From Plasmopara viticola (lineage: Eukaryota; Oomycota; Peronosporomycetes; Peronosporales; Peronosporaceae), in contig MBPM02000015.1 in NCBI GenBank assembly GCA_001695595.3, positions 868,001-932,000 on the forward strand: DNA of 64,000 nt. The letters run 5' to 3'. Below are positions 42,958-54,289 of the stretch, piece after piece; position 1 is the stretch's first letter, and each line of letters starts with the position of its first letter. The notes beneath the pieces are model-generated. The model ran no database searches. It was given only the letters and a program-made list of their open reading frames with translations, and was not told the origin of the DNA. The position numbers and the translations under genes are program-made.

Positions 42958-44463
42958 TTACATGGAATGCATGTCAATTCGTAGTGCAAAGAGCGCGAGC
43001 AATGCCCCGACGAACGAGAAGGCTCCACCTACAAAGACAGGGAGGGCATAGCCAAACGAGGTCTCGACCAACGCGGCCCCGATTAAGAAATTGACCAACT
43101 GACCGATACAATTCGCCGAATTGACTGCGCCAACGTACATGCCAACGTGGGCCGACGTACCAAAGACGTGGACAATCACGGGGACAATGAGGGCAAAGAT
43201 CGTGGCTTGCGTGATGGCCGTCGAGACGACGATCGTCACGTCCACGACGAGGACGTTGGTCAACGCCATGGCCATGAGCAAGATCTGTGGAATGCACGCG
43301 ACGGTGATGACCCAACGTGCCCCGAGACGATAGACGAGCAATGGCAAGAGCCACGAGTACGCGTAGCCCAGTACGTTAAACAGCAGGTCGACGAGCCCCC
43401 CCGCAAGCCGGACGCCGTCATTGTAACGCGCTTGGTCGTGTGTACACTGATGGGGACCACACACGTCGGCTTGCGTGGAGTTGCCACCAAAGACTTCAAT
43501 GCCAAAGAATTGGCCCTTGTTCCCATTGTACGCCGTAAAGCCGAATTGAAGGCAGAAGAACACGAGACAGTAGACGATTAACGTGCGAGGAAGCGTCTTT
43601 AGACCCACAAAGAGCGACAAGAAGGCTTTGTTGATCCGTGACACTGTCCTTGGCGCGTCTTCACTCGGGGTGCCGTCCACTTCTTTCACGCGCCCCACGT
43701 CTTCGTGGGCAAAGATGCACACGGCACCTACAGACGTCAACATGGTCACGGAAAGCATGCCGAGGAACCACCGGAGCGTAAGATGCGCTGCGCCAAAGAT
43801 GTAAATGTACCCCGCGACCCAAATGGAGCCGAACGTCGAGCTCGCTTGGCCAATGCTCGCGCCTAGTGTCTGGCGATCCCCTGCAAAGTCAGCAATGAGA
43901 AGGAAAGCAGGGGTTTGCACGACATTGACCGTAATGTCCATCCACGTGTACAAGAGAATGGTGAGCCATGCCGTATGCGGTCGATGGGCATTGGCGTCAC
44001 CAAGGAGTTCGCCAAATTCACGAGTGTAGCCCATGAGAGTCCAACACGCGGCACTGGTGACGGCGCCATAGACTAGAAACGGCCGCCGTCGTCCCCAGTG
44101 GTGTACGCTTTGATCGCTGAGCACGCCAATGATTGGCGCGACGAGGATGCCAGAGAGTGGACCAATGAGTTGCGTCAGTTGCACGGCATACGGGGGCAAC
44201 ATGGTGCCGAGGTACGGCCCCAGCGCAGCCCATTGCGCGGACCACGCCATGTTGGTTGCCATCCGTGGGAACGACAGCAAGACGAGCATGGGGACGGAAC
44301 AGCCGACCGTGTGGTGATGCTCATGGGAATCGTTCAAATCGAGGTGCGAAAATGTCGAAAGACGTGGCGGATGGTCCGACAAGCCGAGAGCTGTCGAGTC
44401 ACACTGTGGAGGAGACTCGGCGGGGTTGTACACTGGCGTCGTCACATCAATATGAACAGTCAT
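42958..44463 (-). CDS. Sucrose-transporter-like (SLC45/SUT type) major facilitator protein, second paralogue
   Basis: An intronless gene of 501 residues, paralogous to 4971-6392. Both share NMAWSAQWAALGPYL and the GRRRPF signature (here about residues 124-129), the motif NGNKGQFFG, and the C-terminal block GMYVGAVNSANC. About 12 membrane segments follow a longer N-terminal tail (about 55 residues) that is rich in histidine near position 50. A sugar:proton symport role at the plasma membrane is inferred from the family. The start at 44463 is preferred because it gives an N-terminus like the paralogue's. The frame stays open upstream to 44691, but those codons are probably leader. Its third positions look more G/C-rich than in the first paralogue. 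Confidence 0.85.
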   Translation of the reverse strand: MTVHIDVTTPVYNPAESPPQCDSTALGLSDHPPRLSTFSHLDLNDSHEHHHTVGCSVPMLVLLSFPRMATNMAWSAQWAALGPYLGTMLPPYAVQLTQLIGPLSGILVAPIIGVLSDQSVHHWGRRRPFLVYGAVTSAACWTLMGYTREFGELLGDANAHRPHTAWLTILLYTWMDITVNVVQTPAFLLIADFAGDRQTLGASIGQASSTFGSIWVAGYIYIFGAAHLTLRWFLGMLSVTMLTSVGAVCIFAHEDVGRVKEVDGTPSEDAPRTVSRINKAFLSLFVGLKTLPRTLIVYCLVFFCLQFGFTAYNGNKGQFFGIEVFGGNSTQADVCGPHQCTHDQARYNDGVRLAGGLVDLLFNVLGYAYSWLLPLLVYRLGARWVITVACIPQILLMAMALTNVLVVDVTIVVSTAITQATIFALIVPVIVHVFGTSAHVGMYVGAVNSANCIGQLVNFLIGAALVETSFGYALPVFVGGAFSFVGALLALFALRIDMHSM

Positions 44464-44770
44464 GACTCTGCTAAAGGACTGGAACCGCGACGTGGACGGC
44501 AGATTCGGGAATGCCACTCGAAAATAAAGGGCTTTCCATGACAAGTTGGACCATGTCACCGTGGTGGCTAGTCTCAGATCAACGCGATGGACGTACGCCG
44601 TTGCTTCGTGCGCGAATCTTGACCTCGCGTGCGTAATGAAGATGGCAATTTCCAACCTGAAAAGACAGCCACGTCTTTGAAACCTCGTCAAAAGAGGGGG
44701 GATAGGATGCGATGCAAGAAGACACAGGGGTAGTGGCGAAACAATCTCTCTCTCTTTTTTAAAAAAGGAT
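44464..44770. other. Leader region of the second transporter gene
   Basis: The gap to the stop of the next minus-strand gene (44771). No separate gene is seen. A homopolymer-rich patch (ctctctctcttttttaaaaaagg) at about 44745-44768 lies just after that stop and may contribute to transcript ending. Confidence 0.4.
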
Positions 44771-45697
44771 TTACGCCGTGGTATTGGACTTGGTCAACCG
44801 CTCTCGCGGATCTTGGAGAGCCTGGCGCATGCGGTCCTTGGTCCGTTCCTTTAAATTTCGAAAAAAAGCAATGTCGTCTTGCAATTCGACAAGAATTTCG
44901 TGGTTCATGCCGTGCATTTGCGCCTCGCGGTACGCTTTGCGTAGAGTTTGTAAAATCTCGAGCACTTGTTTCAAATGGTGGGTCTCTCGGTCGCGCTGGT
45001 CGGCGACTTTTTGCCACTCTTGGAGCCTCATTTTCGTCTCCCCGAGTCGAATCGACTCCATCAACTGATTCGTGACGACAGTTCTACAATTGCCACATAA
45101 TTGTCCATCGGCTGCCACGTTCTGAGTATACGAATTGGCAATGCCGCTTAGAATTTCCAAATCGGTGGTTGGATTATTGGCCGTCGAGGTCGCGGATTTT
45201 CCTAACGGAGGCGTAGGGTATGGCATGGGCAAGAGACTTGATTGACCCCCGTCGTAGAATCCCTGTAATTTGCCAGAAGAGGGTGCTGGCTCCGATGAGG
45301 TCGACAGTGCCATGGGCCCCTGTCTCTTATTCGTCATGTTGCTGAGAATCTGCATTTCCGATTGGTTGCCAACGCTGTCGTTGCCAGGCTCTGGGTCCCC
45401 TCGCTTGGCGAGTTGATGGCCATTATTACTAAAAGGAGGTCCTTGTGCACTAGTGATCGCACTTCCGTCGTATTTGCGCAACAAGACAATGTATCCCCCT
45501 TTATTGTCATTAGCGTTCGGCCCTTTCTTAACGGGACGGATACCGCGTCGGTAGCACTCAGCACGCAGGTCATGAGCCCGATGCCGCTCGTAAGGCTCAT
45601 GTAAGCGCCGCACAAGCTTCTTCCCTCCGTCTGTCGAATCGACGTCCCCGCTGCTGCTATGCGCGTCGCCAAGCACGAGGTCTTTGCCTTCATCCAT
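44771..45697 (-). CDS. SAP-like and coiled-coil protein of unknown function
   Basis: An intronless frame of 308 residues counted from the ATG at 45697 (MDEGKDLVLGD). The frame is open further upstream to 45766. Residues about 40-77 (HDLRAECYRRGI, then GGYIVLLRKYDG) look like a SAP-type helix-turn-helix, which often binds AT-rich DNA. The middle is rich in proline, serine and asparagine and probably disordered. Residues about 215-300 form a charged helix or coiled coil (RLQEWQKVADQRDRETHHLK). A lone CxxC (LCGNC) lies just before this helix. A nuclear role is a guess from the SAP-like part. I know no named orthologue. Confidence 0.6.
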   Translation of the reverse strand: MDEGKDLVLGDAHSSSGDVDSTDGGKKLVRRLHEPYERHRAHDLRAECYRRGIRPVKKGPNANDNKGGYIVLLRKYDGSAITSAQGPPFSNNGHQLAKRGDPEPGNDSVGNQSEMQILSNMTNKRQGPMALSTSSEPAPSSGKLQGFYDGGQSSLLPMPYPTPPLGKSATSTANNPTTDLEILSGIANSYTQNVAADGQLCGNCRTVVTNQLMESIRLGETKMRLQEWQKVADQRDRETHHLKQVLEILQTLRKAYREAQMHGMNHEILVELQDDIAFFRNLKERTKDRMRQALQDPRERLTKSNTTA

Positions 45698-46190
45698 CTG
45701 TTCTGTAATATTATACACTTCTATAATGTAATAATGCCAGCCGAAACAAAGCCGCATGGGGTACACGTCAAGTCTTCGAAGCCGAACTAAAAGTAGAATT
45801 TTAAGATCGAATCATGTTTAATTAAAACAAATCCGAGCTTTTACACAAGCGTATATGTCGCGTCCACGAATGATTACTGGCATAATTACCAAAACTGTGC
45901 ATGAATTAGAACGCGCACTCGCTAAAAGCACAGAGAGAGAATAGAATAAACAGAGCGGTTCAAAAGATATAGTAATGAGACGATCTAAACGGGCTCAACG
46001 GTGAGGACGAGGCGTTTGAGGCTATATCTGACCAAAACCCGTCGTCATTGGTCTCCAAAAAGCTAAATGGAGCTCCGAGCTTGTCATGTCTAGTGTATTT
46101 CTGTCTCGAGTGTCCATCGGCCTGTTTTCTCAGTAGACAGATCTGTATCATACGCGAGCGACACGGAACGAAAGGACCGCGTTTTTTAAA
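45698..46190. promoter_or_regulatory. Divergent intergenic region (493 bases)
   Basis: Lies between the divergent starts at 45697 (minus) and 46191 (plus) and must hold both promoters. The half near 45800-45960 is AT-rich. A C/T-rich patch, ctgtctcgagtgtccatcgg, occurs about 90 bases before the plus-strand ATG. No specific element was identified. Confidence 0.4.
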
Positions 46191-48544
46191 ATGGACGCGA
46201 CGACCGCAGATCCGAGTGTCGAGATTGCTCGTCTCAAGCGTGAGGTGCATGCCAAGGACGAGGCGTTGAATGCATTGAAAGCCAAGACCAAGGCGTTTGT
46301 TGACAATATGCGTAGTCAACTCATGAATGAGACGCAGAAAAGTACAGCGCTCGAGGTGAAGCTGAAAGAAACCAGTGCGGCTCTATTCGGACCAAGTGTG
46401 GAGTCAAACCAGCAACGTTGGACGGAGGAGATTGAGATGCTCAAGAAGGAGCTGAGTGCACGTGAGAACGAATTCAAGAGTCGTGAAAAATCCCATGCAG
46501 ATACTATGACGTTGCAGCTGGAATGTGAAAAAGATCGATGTCGAAAGCTCGAGACTCAGCTGCAGCAAACGATTGAAGCCCTCAGGGTGGCTGAAGCCAC
46601 CAAGGCGTCTGTGGATCAGTTTGATTTCTTCTCGCAACCAGCCGTGGCTGCTGGATCGCACACGGACGTTGAATTTTATGCAGTGCAGTCGCAGTTGAGC
46701 TCAGCCAACTTTGAAGTGGCTGATTTACGCGAGCAGCTACGCAACGTGGAAAGTGCGTTGCAGTCAGCGCAGCAAGCAGATAGTGTTCGTGACGAACTAG
46801 AGACGCTGCGTGTGGCTTCCGAGCAGCAGTGTCGTCAGTTACAAGCTGAAGTGAACTCGCTGAGAGCTCGTGAAAATTTGCTTCAGACACAGCTCAAGGC
46901 TGAAGATCAAAGACTCGACACGGGCGAGTTAACTGAGTTAAAGTTGAAAATGGAAGAGCACCAAAGAAAAAATCAGCACCTTCAGGGACAGCTATCCGAC
47001 AAGGAGTTTCAATTAAAACAATTGGATAGTTACCGACGACGAGCAGATGACAGTGATACTAAGGTTCTTCAGCTTCAAGCGGAGATTTCCTTGCTGCAAA
47101 ACAAGTGCCATGAGCTACCATCGTCTTTGTGTAGTAAATGCATTGGACTTGAAGAGAAGTTGGCAGAAATTTCTCAGCTGTATGAAAAGGTAAATCTCGG
47201 TCGGAGTCGGAGCGACAGTTTAATTGCCGAGACGCAGTCGCAATTGGGGGAACTTCAGACGATCAAGCAACAATACGTGGCGTCTCAGGAGCGGGTGGAC
47301 AATCTGTTAAAACAGAATCTTACACTTAACGAGAAGATTACGGAAAAGGAGATTCAAGTGACGACGCTCAAGACGGAAATGCAAAAGTGGAGCATGGAAA
47401 TGGCCGAATTGAAGTCACAGCACAACACTTTACAGTCGGACAATACACAGCATCGCCAGCGCTCGGAGTCGGTCCACGCCGACTTGCAAAAGGTGGAGTT
47501 GACTCGAAACGAGCTGCAAACGAAATGTGCCGAACTTGAAAAGAAGAACAAGGAGCTGACAGCAGCGATTGAAAGCACTCACAAGGATAACAATGAAAAG
47601 CGTCAGAAAGCCAAAGCTCTTGTCCAGACGTTGGTGAGTGAAAAAACGGGGTTGCTCGATGCTAGGAACCATTTACAGAAAGAAGTCGAGCGTTTGCGGA
47701 TGGAAGTGAATCAGCGCAATGTCGACAACGAGCAGCAAGTCAAGCAACTTCGTGACGAGACTAACGAGAAAGCTGCCGCGAGCCTTGTTACGATTCAAAG
47801 CTTGACAGATGAAGTTGCTTACTTGAAACACGCTCTCACAACTGTCCAAGAATCTGAGAAAGTCCAACAACGGGCAAAGGAACTTGCAGCAGCGAAGCGA
47901 GAGATTGAAGACTCGAACAAGAAGCGCCTTGCTGCAAAAGCAGAGACGCAAAAGCTTGCTGTGGAGCTGGAGAATGTACACAAGTGTCTGGATCACATTA
48001 CAACTCACGTTAATGCTAATTGCACCGAGAATATCCAGCAGATTGCTCTTCTCCAAGGACATGTCAAGGAAGCTCTGGACGTGTTGGAGAAACGCGCTGG
48101 GGTGGGAGGTCAGCCAAAAAAAACGCCTGAAGAGGTCACGGCTACAGTCGTTCGTAAGGCTGAGGCTTTTTCTGGTGTACGTAGCGGAAATCAACTGCAA
48201 AGTCCAGAGGCTAAGCGTCTGGAAGAAAATGTAACTTGCGTCAGCGAGCAGGTAAACAAACAAGAATCTTCGATTGTATCTTTACTCACTAATTAAAACT
48301 TGTCTTTTTGTCTTAGATTCGACAGCTTATGGACGTCACAGAGCAATTGTGCGACATCGCAGTGGAGCAGATTGATGTTGATCTGAAGAGTGTGATAATC
48401 AACAAGTTGACGCAAACATTCACTCAATGTTTCTCCGACAAACTTCAGACTGTTATTTCTAAAGCCGACGAAGCCGTGAGTCTGTTGGATGCTCACGGAC
48501 CGACGTCAGAGAGCGGACACGCAGTTGTTCGGCCCATCAACTAA
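46191..48544 (+). CDS. Long coiled-coil protein
   Basis: Exons 46191-48251 and 48317-48544, with a 65-base GT-AG intron, give 762 residues. Nearly the whole chain is heptad-rich coiled coil with many Glu, Gln, Lys and Leu (for example EIARLKREVHAKDEALNALK at the start). A short break with cysteines (SSLCSKCIGL) lies near residue 313. The second exon encodes a different, partly helical tail (QLMDVTEQLCDIAVEQIDVD) ending VVRPIN. There is no GRIP domain, motor head or membrane anchor. Such proteins act as golgin-like tethers or cytoskeletal linkers. Which applies here cannot be said. Convergent with the ARF-GEF gene, with 19 bases between stops. Confidence 0.8.
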
Positions 48545-48563
48545 CAACACGACAGCAAAGCGA

Positions 48564-51500
48564 TTAGCAACGATCCTTACTAATTGAACAAATATTAATA
48601 AATATGATGTACCACATTTCACTATCGCTGACAACATTATCAGGTCCTTTCCGCTTCATTTCATCGCCGTTGACTGCTTCAACAGACGGAGTGGGGCCAC
48701 TTATTGATACAGAGTCGTCTTCATTGGAAGAAAAAAGCTGCTCAGCCAAGAGCAAGTCTGAGTGACACTTGTCTTTGAGTATCTGCATCAACACATTCGG
48801 CTGTATGGTATCATCCGCGGCGTCTTCCATCTCGTTAGTCGATTTGTTCTGAATTACGGCCAAGCGCCTTACGATACCCTTGATGTGTTCGAGAATTTCT
48901 TCATGAAGCGAGAGCACGCTTCGACGTTCTAGCGCTGCAATTAAAACCTCTTCACTTGCAGCTCCTTTGCTTGAAGGCGTTGTGCTTTTCACTACCGTGT
49001 ACTCTAGCAATCCCATTAAAAGCTCTGCTATATCTCGCCACACGAGGGTAAATTTTGCACATGTCTGTAGCTTCGTCAATTCTTCGCACACGACGAGAGA
49101 CACCATTTGAGCTACGACCACATGCGGTCGAAATGTTAGCGGGTCTTTTGCGCATGGTCGACGGCGACGGCCACTCAGTCCTTTAATGGCTCTGAGTGCG
49201 TGTGTATCCGTGGAGTGATTCTCGTCACCAACGGAAGATAGTTGTCGTCGATAATACAAAAATGAAGAATTTGATTCTTCTTCATCATCCTCAAAAAGAT
49301 TTTTATCATCAAAAGGCTTAGATTCAGCTTCATAAAGCAGACACAAACCGATGGGGATTATTCCGTATCGAAGAACGTCGAGCCAAGCTTTGGGCTTAAA
49401 CGACCGGTCAGTTCCTGCGTGTGCATCGAGCATGTGTTTAATTCCTTCGATTGCCAGGACTACAAGCTCGTTCGAAAGCTCCTCTTTCACTTGTTTCAAC
49501 ACTAAATGTATCGACACTATAGCCATTCCACCTAGAAAACGCAGGCGTTCTTCTCTATAGTTGGACGTGTCTGGACGAAAGGAATCGAACATGAGTAAAA
49601 GTAATTCGATGGATGATGCCCATAAATCGTGTGGACCGCGCGACTTCATCGCAAACATTATCACCTTTGTATAGCAATCGCTAACCAATATTTCGTTTCC
49701 ATCTCCATTCCAGATTTGTTTCTTAACAAGCCGCTCCAAAAGTCGAAAGCCGTGAAATGCTGCGGACGATATCTTCACAGACCAACTTATCAATTTGCAG
49801 ATGGTCAGCCAGTCTACGCGGGAAAAGTAATGGTTCGGCTGCATTACTGCGACATAGCGATCCAATCCACACATGATCGGCGTCAGGAACGGTCCAATCA
49901 GCCCGTCATCGTCACTCATCTCCATCAATGTACTTAAAAATGTCACTAGCAAAGGCCCATAGGCATCACAACGCGTACGTGTGACCCAAGTAAATAGACC
50001 GTTAATCGCCTTGTACAGCAAAATACACGCGTTTTCGTAAGTCAAATCGCTTGGGCTGTGATTGGTAAGAAGTACCGGTCGTAAAAACTCGAGTATCTGG
50101 ACGTAGTGAGCTTCCAAAATAGCAGAAATGCCGTCTTCGTCATGTGCTCCACCATCAAACAGTGACCCGCTGAGTGAAATCAATTGGCTCAGCAAGTGCT
50201 CAAATAACACACAACCTCCTTGGCTAAGTGACGGCATTATGGCCTTTTTTCTGTCATTTGAAGACTCGTTTCCATCGGAACCACGGAGCTTCAACAAAAT
50301 CTCGTCATGCAACGCTTCAATCACTTCAGCCAAAGCACGAGAAGGCAAGCTTGCTACATCTTGCAACAGAAATTCCACTCGATAAGGCTGCAATGCGTTT
50401 CGAATCCACTGGTCCGTGCCAAGCTCATTGTTACCATCAGTATGGGATGCTGTGGGTGCTCTTACCTCGATAAGAAGATCTTCGGCGTGCAAAGCGAGCT
50501 CAGTGGGGCTACGATGACAACGCTCGAGCTCTGAAATTGAGAGATATTGAGTCGTCGCAAACGATTCGGAAGTTGACCCGCCTAAATTCGAATCGAGCGC
50601 CGAAAGCAGCCATGCGACACCTCGAAAGAAGCTACCGGCATCGGCATTGCTATCATCTTGGTCTTGGGCACTGATCGCAATCTTCCGCACTAGTTTTTCC
50701 TTGTTTCTATACACCATGTTGATAAATGCTAAGCGTTCGTCAGGAGTCAAAAGCTCTGAATTTTTGTCCTCGCTAGAAAAAAGAACTCGAGACGGTAACG
50801 CGTAAATCTCTCGCAATCCACTTAAGACATGGAAAAAGCACTTCCATGAGTTGTTAAGAAGCGTCAAACTGTACGCACTAACAAGCTTAAAGACAGCTGC
50901 AGTCGCTAACGGAGCACTTTCATTGTCACAATACACCGAAGTTCCATTTTTGCGACCATTGTAGCCGACGGGATAGATGTCTGACGAGAGAAGAGCAGTG
51001 TACTTGCACAGGCGAATAAAGAGCGCGTTGCAGTGCTCGATCAACGACAAGTGAGATGATACTGCTACGCAGATGATAAATCCATTGCACGCCAGCTGCA
51101 GAGCACTTTTCTGTGGCACATAGTGCATATCGTAGCTGCTTCCGACAGCAAAATTGTCTCCTCGAGCAGCATCCTTTGCCTGGGATTCCACGACAAACTG
51201 TTGAAAGACACTGCTGAAGGCCCGTACGATGCTTGGCTGGATTAGCTCAAAGATGTGGCGATCGTACTGGTTGCCTAAATTAGCACAGAGTGGTGTCAGA
51301 CCATCAAATTCATCTTGCTGCGTCCACGTGCTACTTCCAAGTAGTACAATAGGTCCAGTTGAAGGGTAAGAGGCGCTCTTGGCAAACCGAGCCTGCTTTA
51401 CCTTTAGCATCGCATCAAGCGAGGGCGCGTCGCTGTCACAAGGAATGCTCGATGAACGAAGATGTGACGATAAGTGGTGCACAATTAAGCGAGAATTACG

Positions 51501-54156
51501 TGGGTTGCTTTCGGCTTGATTTAAAAGATCCTTCCACCGATCGCTCGTCACTTCACCGTGTTTGCCACCATCTTCGAACGTTTTGATCTCGTCCTTAAGA
51601 ATTGCATTATAGAGCTCCGTCAAAAAATCATCTGGCAAGTCGAGCCCTTTAGAAACCTCCGAGCCGTAGTTTTTATTGTTTTTGATAAAATCTGTTAGCT
51701 TCATCTTCTTGTCGGCACGAATGCTTGAATTGTGCAGATCCGTGTTGAGTATGATCAAGCTAAACGATAACAGATAGGCAACATCCACGGATGCCATTAG
51801 AGATCGTTCGCGACATTGCTCATAAGCTTGAAGCGAAAAGGTATTTAAGATTCGGTCAATCTGTTGGGCTTCTCCCGGAAGGCGAAAACTTGCAAGAAAC
51901 ATGCGCAGGGCTGTAACAATACTTTCGCCCTCAAAATTAAAAGACCGAACAAAATTCGTAAGAACATCACGGTGAAAGTCCATCGTATCAGCTTCATGGA
52001 TATCTGTCTTTTCAAAACCCTTCACTTCCTTACCCATCGCGCCTAAATAAATTCCCACCGCGTTCTTGTTCAAACCTTGCGGAAGCGAGCGCAGGAATGT
52101 TGCCAGCGACATGCTGTCGAGCGGCGTGGGCAAAAATGCGTTTTGCTGCAAGTACTTGACTCCAGCTAATGGCTTGCGATTAAACTCCTGGATGCCTTGC
52201 TGAAAAAACTTTTTGCGCTGTCGTTTCTTAAACAAATCCTCAGCAGATGCAAACGAACCAGCCTTTCCAAGCACCGCATACTTTTCTTGATCCATTAAAA
52301 TAGCATCCTCTTCCAAACCATCGACATTACGGCTATTGCAACTGTCTCTTCGACTGGCAGACATTTCGGGCTGCGTACGCAGATGCAAGACATACAATGC
52401 ATTAAACATCCCGCGAAGTGCAATCTCATCGATTGCTTGCGCCCACAAGAAATGACTTTCATCGTGCGACTCAAAGCAAGCAACGTGAGACTGTTGCACA
52501 GCTTGTGACAATAGTTCAAATAATGTTTGCGTCAAATCGCAGCGATTGTCATCGCAGTCATAGTTCACGTACAAGTCTGGCAACAACGTCGCTTCTGCAA
52601 GCAAGTCGCTTAAACAATCAAGAATTTCAAACGAAATGCTGTACAGCTGCTGCTTAGGAAGCATAAGCCCTGAAAACTCCTCGTGTGTAGCGTCAACTAT
52701 TGCAATAGTTTTGTCACCAATTTGGACGGCAGTAGCAGATGGGACAATATTGTCCCCACGGGGAAAATCTGGATGCGATACGTCCATGTTGGCGACGCAC
52801 CAGTGTAGTGTATGGTTAAATACGCCATCAAACAGTGCTTCTACCTGCATTTTGAGCTCCGAGCGTAGTTTGGACCACAAAAACCGAATTAATTCAAGAC
52901 ACACGATTGTGATCTTCAGCTCTGCACAAGCACTACATCAGAGGCATGATCGAAACCCAGTAAACACTAATCAACTACAACGGAAGCATGGAAACAATAG
53001 CAACTTACCCGAGTCTACAGTAGCGCAAAATCGCGCTACATAAATCGTCTTTGATAAACAGCAACAGCGACGGCACTTGCGTCAGTAGTGCTGCATCACA
53101 CGCAATCAGCATACGCTGCAACAATGTGAACGACAGCAAAACATCTCGCTGGCTCGCAACACTTCCACTTGACGGGGCAGATGTGTCTGAAGCAACCGCG
53201 ACGTGGTTCTTCTGATGCAATTTTTGACATAAAAACCCCGCGACTTTTACGGCACATGGCAGTCCAAAGCCCGGTCGCATTGTCCGTGCTGATCCAGTCG
53301 CGACAGGGACTGCATCGGAATAGATGGCCGGATTTGAAAAGATAAAGGCCACAGTGTCATGCAAAACATTTGCAGCGGTCAGACGCAACGACACCGTGAT
53401 ATGCGGCTACACATATGAGTTAATTAGTAGTTGAGGTGCAAAAAAGAGTCGTGATTAGTAGTTGGATACTACATACATCGTGTCGATCGCCGCGACTAAG
53501 AGTATACAGTGACTCCACCAGTTGCCACATCGAGTGGTCTGAGAGTTTTACGCCAAAAGAAGAGCGTACAACTGCGTCCAAAACGTGTATAACCAAAACA
53601 AGTACGTTCTGGTCGCTTTCAATACCTCTTTCCTGGAATCGACAATGACTGATAGCGTCTACAATGTCCGAGACCGCGTCCACTGCAGCGTTTTGATCTT
53701 TGACATTCCCCCAAGGCCACAAGTGCACAATATTTAATACTGCCTGCAGTGCTGCACCTACCACACTGCTGCCAGCGTGCTCGTGGCGAATGACGTCGAG
53801 AAATGGCTTCACAACGTTCACAGGCGACAATTCTGCCATATCTTTGTGAAAATGGTAGCAATTAAAGGGCGTAATACAATTCGCTAGTGTATTGACTTAC
53901 TGTTACATCGAAGAAGACGACTGCGCAGCAGTGAGAAACTTTGAAAGACCGCAAGTGGGCTCTCCTAAAGTCAGATAGAAGAGTGTTGGTCACGCATTGA
54001 CTGTACTTATGACAATAGAATGAGGCCGACAGAGCGTATAGAGACCTTTTTCAAACGATGAATCGAAGAGGAAGATAGCAAGTAGCCATGTCGCTGCCTT
54101 GCGAGACTCAGCACGCTTTGAATATCGCTCAACAGCACAGAGCGCACTGCCGCCAT
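48564..54156 (-). CDS. GBF1/GNOM-type large ARF guanine-nucleotide exchange factor (Sec7 domain)
   Basis: Five exons (54156-54046, 53964-53901, 53841-53477, 53406-53009 and 52932-48564; introns 81, 59, 70 and 76 bases) give 1768 residues. The N-terminal DCB region is recognisable from ESPLAVFQSFSLLRSRLL and SPVNVVKPFLDVIRHE. The HUS box, LYVNYDCD, is at about 433-440. The Sec7 domain spans about 547-762, with the catalytic glutamate finger in FRLPGEAQQIDRI (Glu near 667) and the NTDLHN loop near 709-714. It is followed by about 1000 residues of helical HDS repeats. The Sec7 entry NRKPLAGVKYLQ and the HUS box place it in the GBF/GNOM class rather than the BIG class. It activates ARF for COPI and Golgi traffic. 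It is divergent from DPH6, with 133 bases between starts. Confidence 0.9.
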
Positions 54157-54289
54157 GCTCAGACTTATAAATGTGTGAGGCATTCACTCCTCGCATTGAT
54201 GTGGACCACAACTACGCAGCGTGGTTTCCGTGAGTATATAATGTACTGAACATCAACTTGGATTACTCCAGCTACAATTACGACCAGCG
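54157..54289. promoter_or_regulatory. Shared divergent promoter of the ARF-GEF and DPH6 genes (133 bases)
   Basis: The whole region between two start codons, 54156 (minus) and 54290 (plus). A TATA-like tatataatgt occurs at about 54235-54244 on the plus strand. Function is inferred from position. Confidence 0.45.

Noticed and set aside
43147..44541. Long plus-strand frames across the second transporter
   Set aside because: Antisense shadows of the GC-rich transporter coding sequence.
44464..44691. 76-codon N-terminal extension of the second transporter
   Set aside because: The frame is open, but the paralogue starts just before the conserved region and the extension shows no conserved or targeting pattern. 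The ATG at 44463 is preferred.
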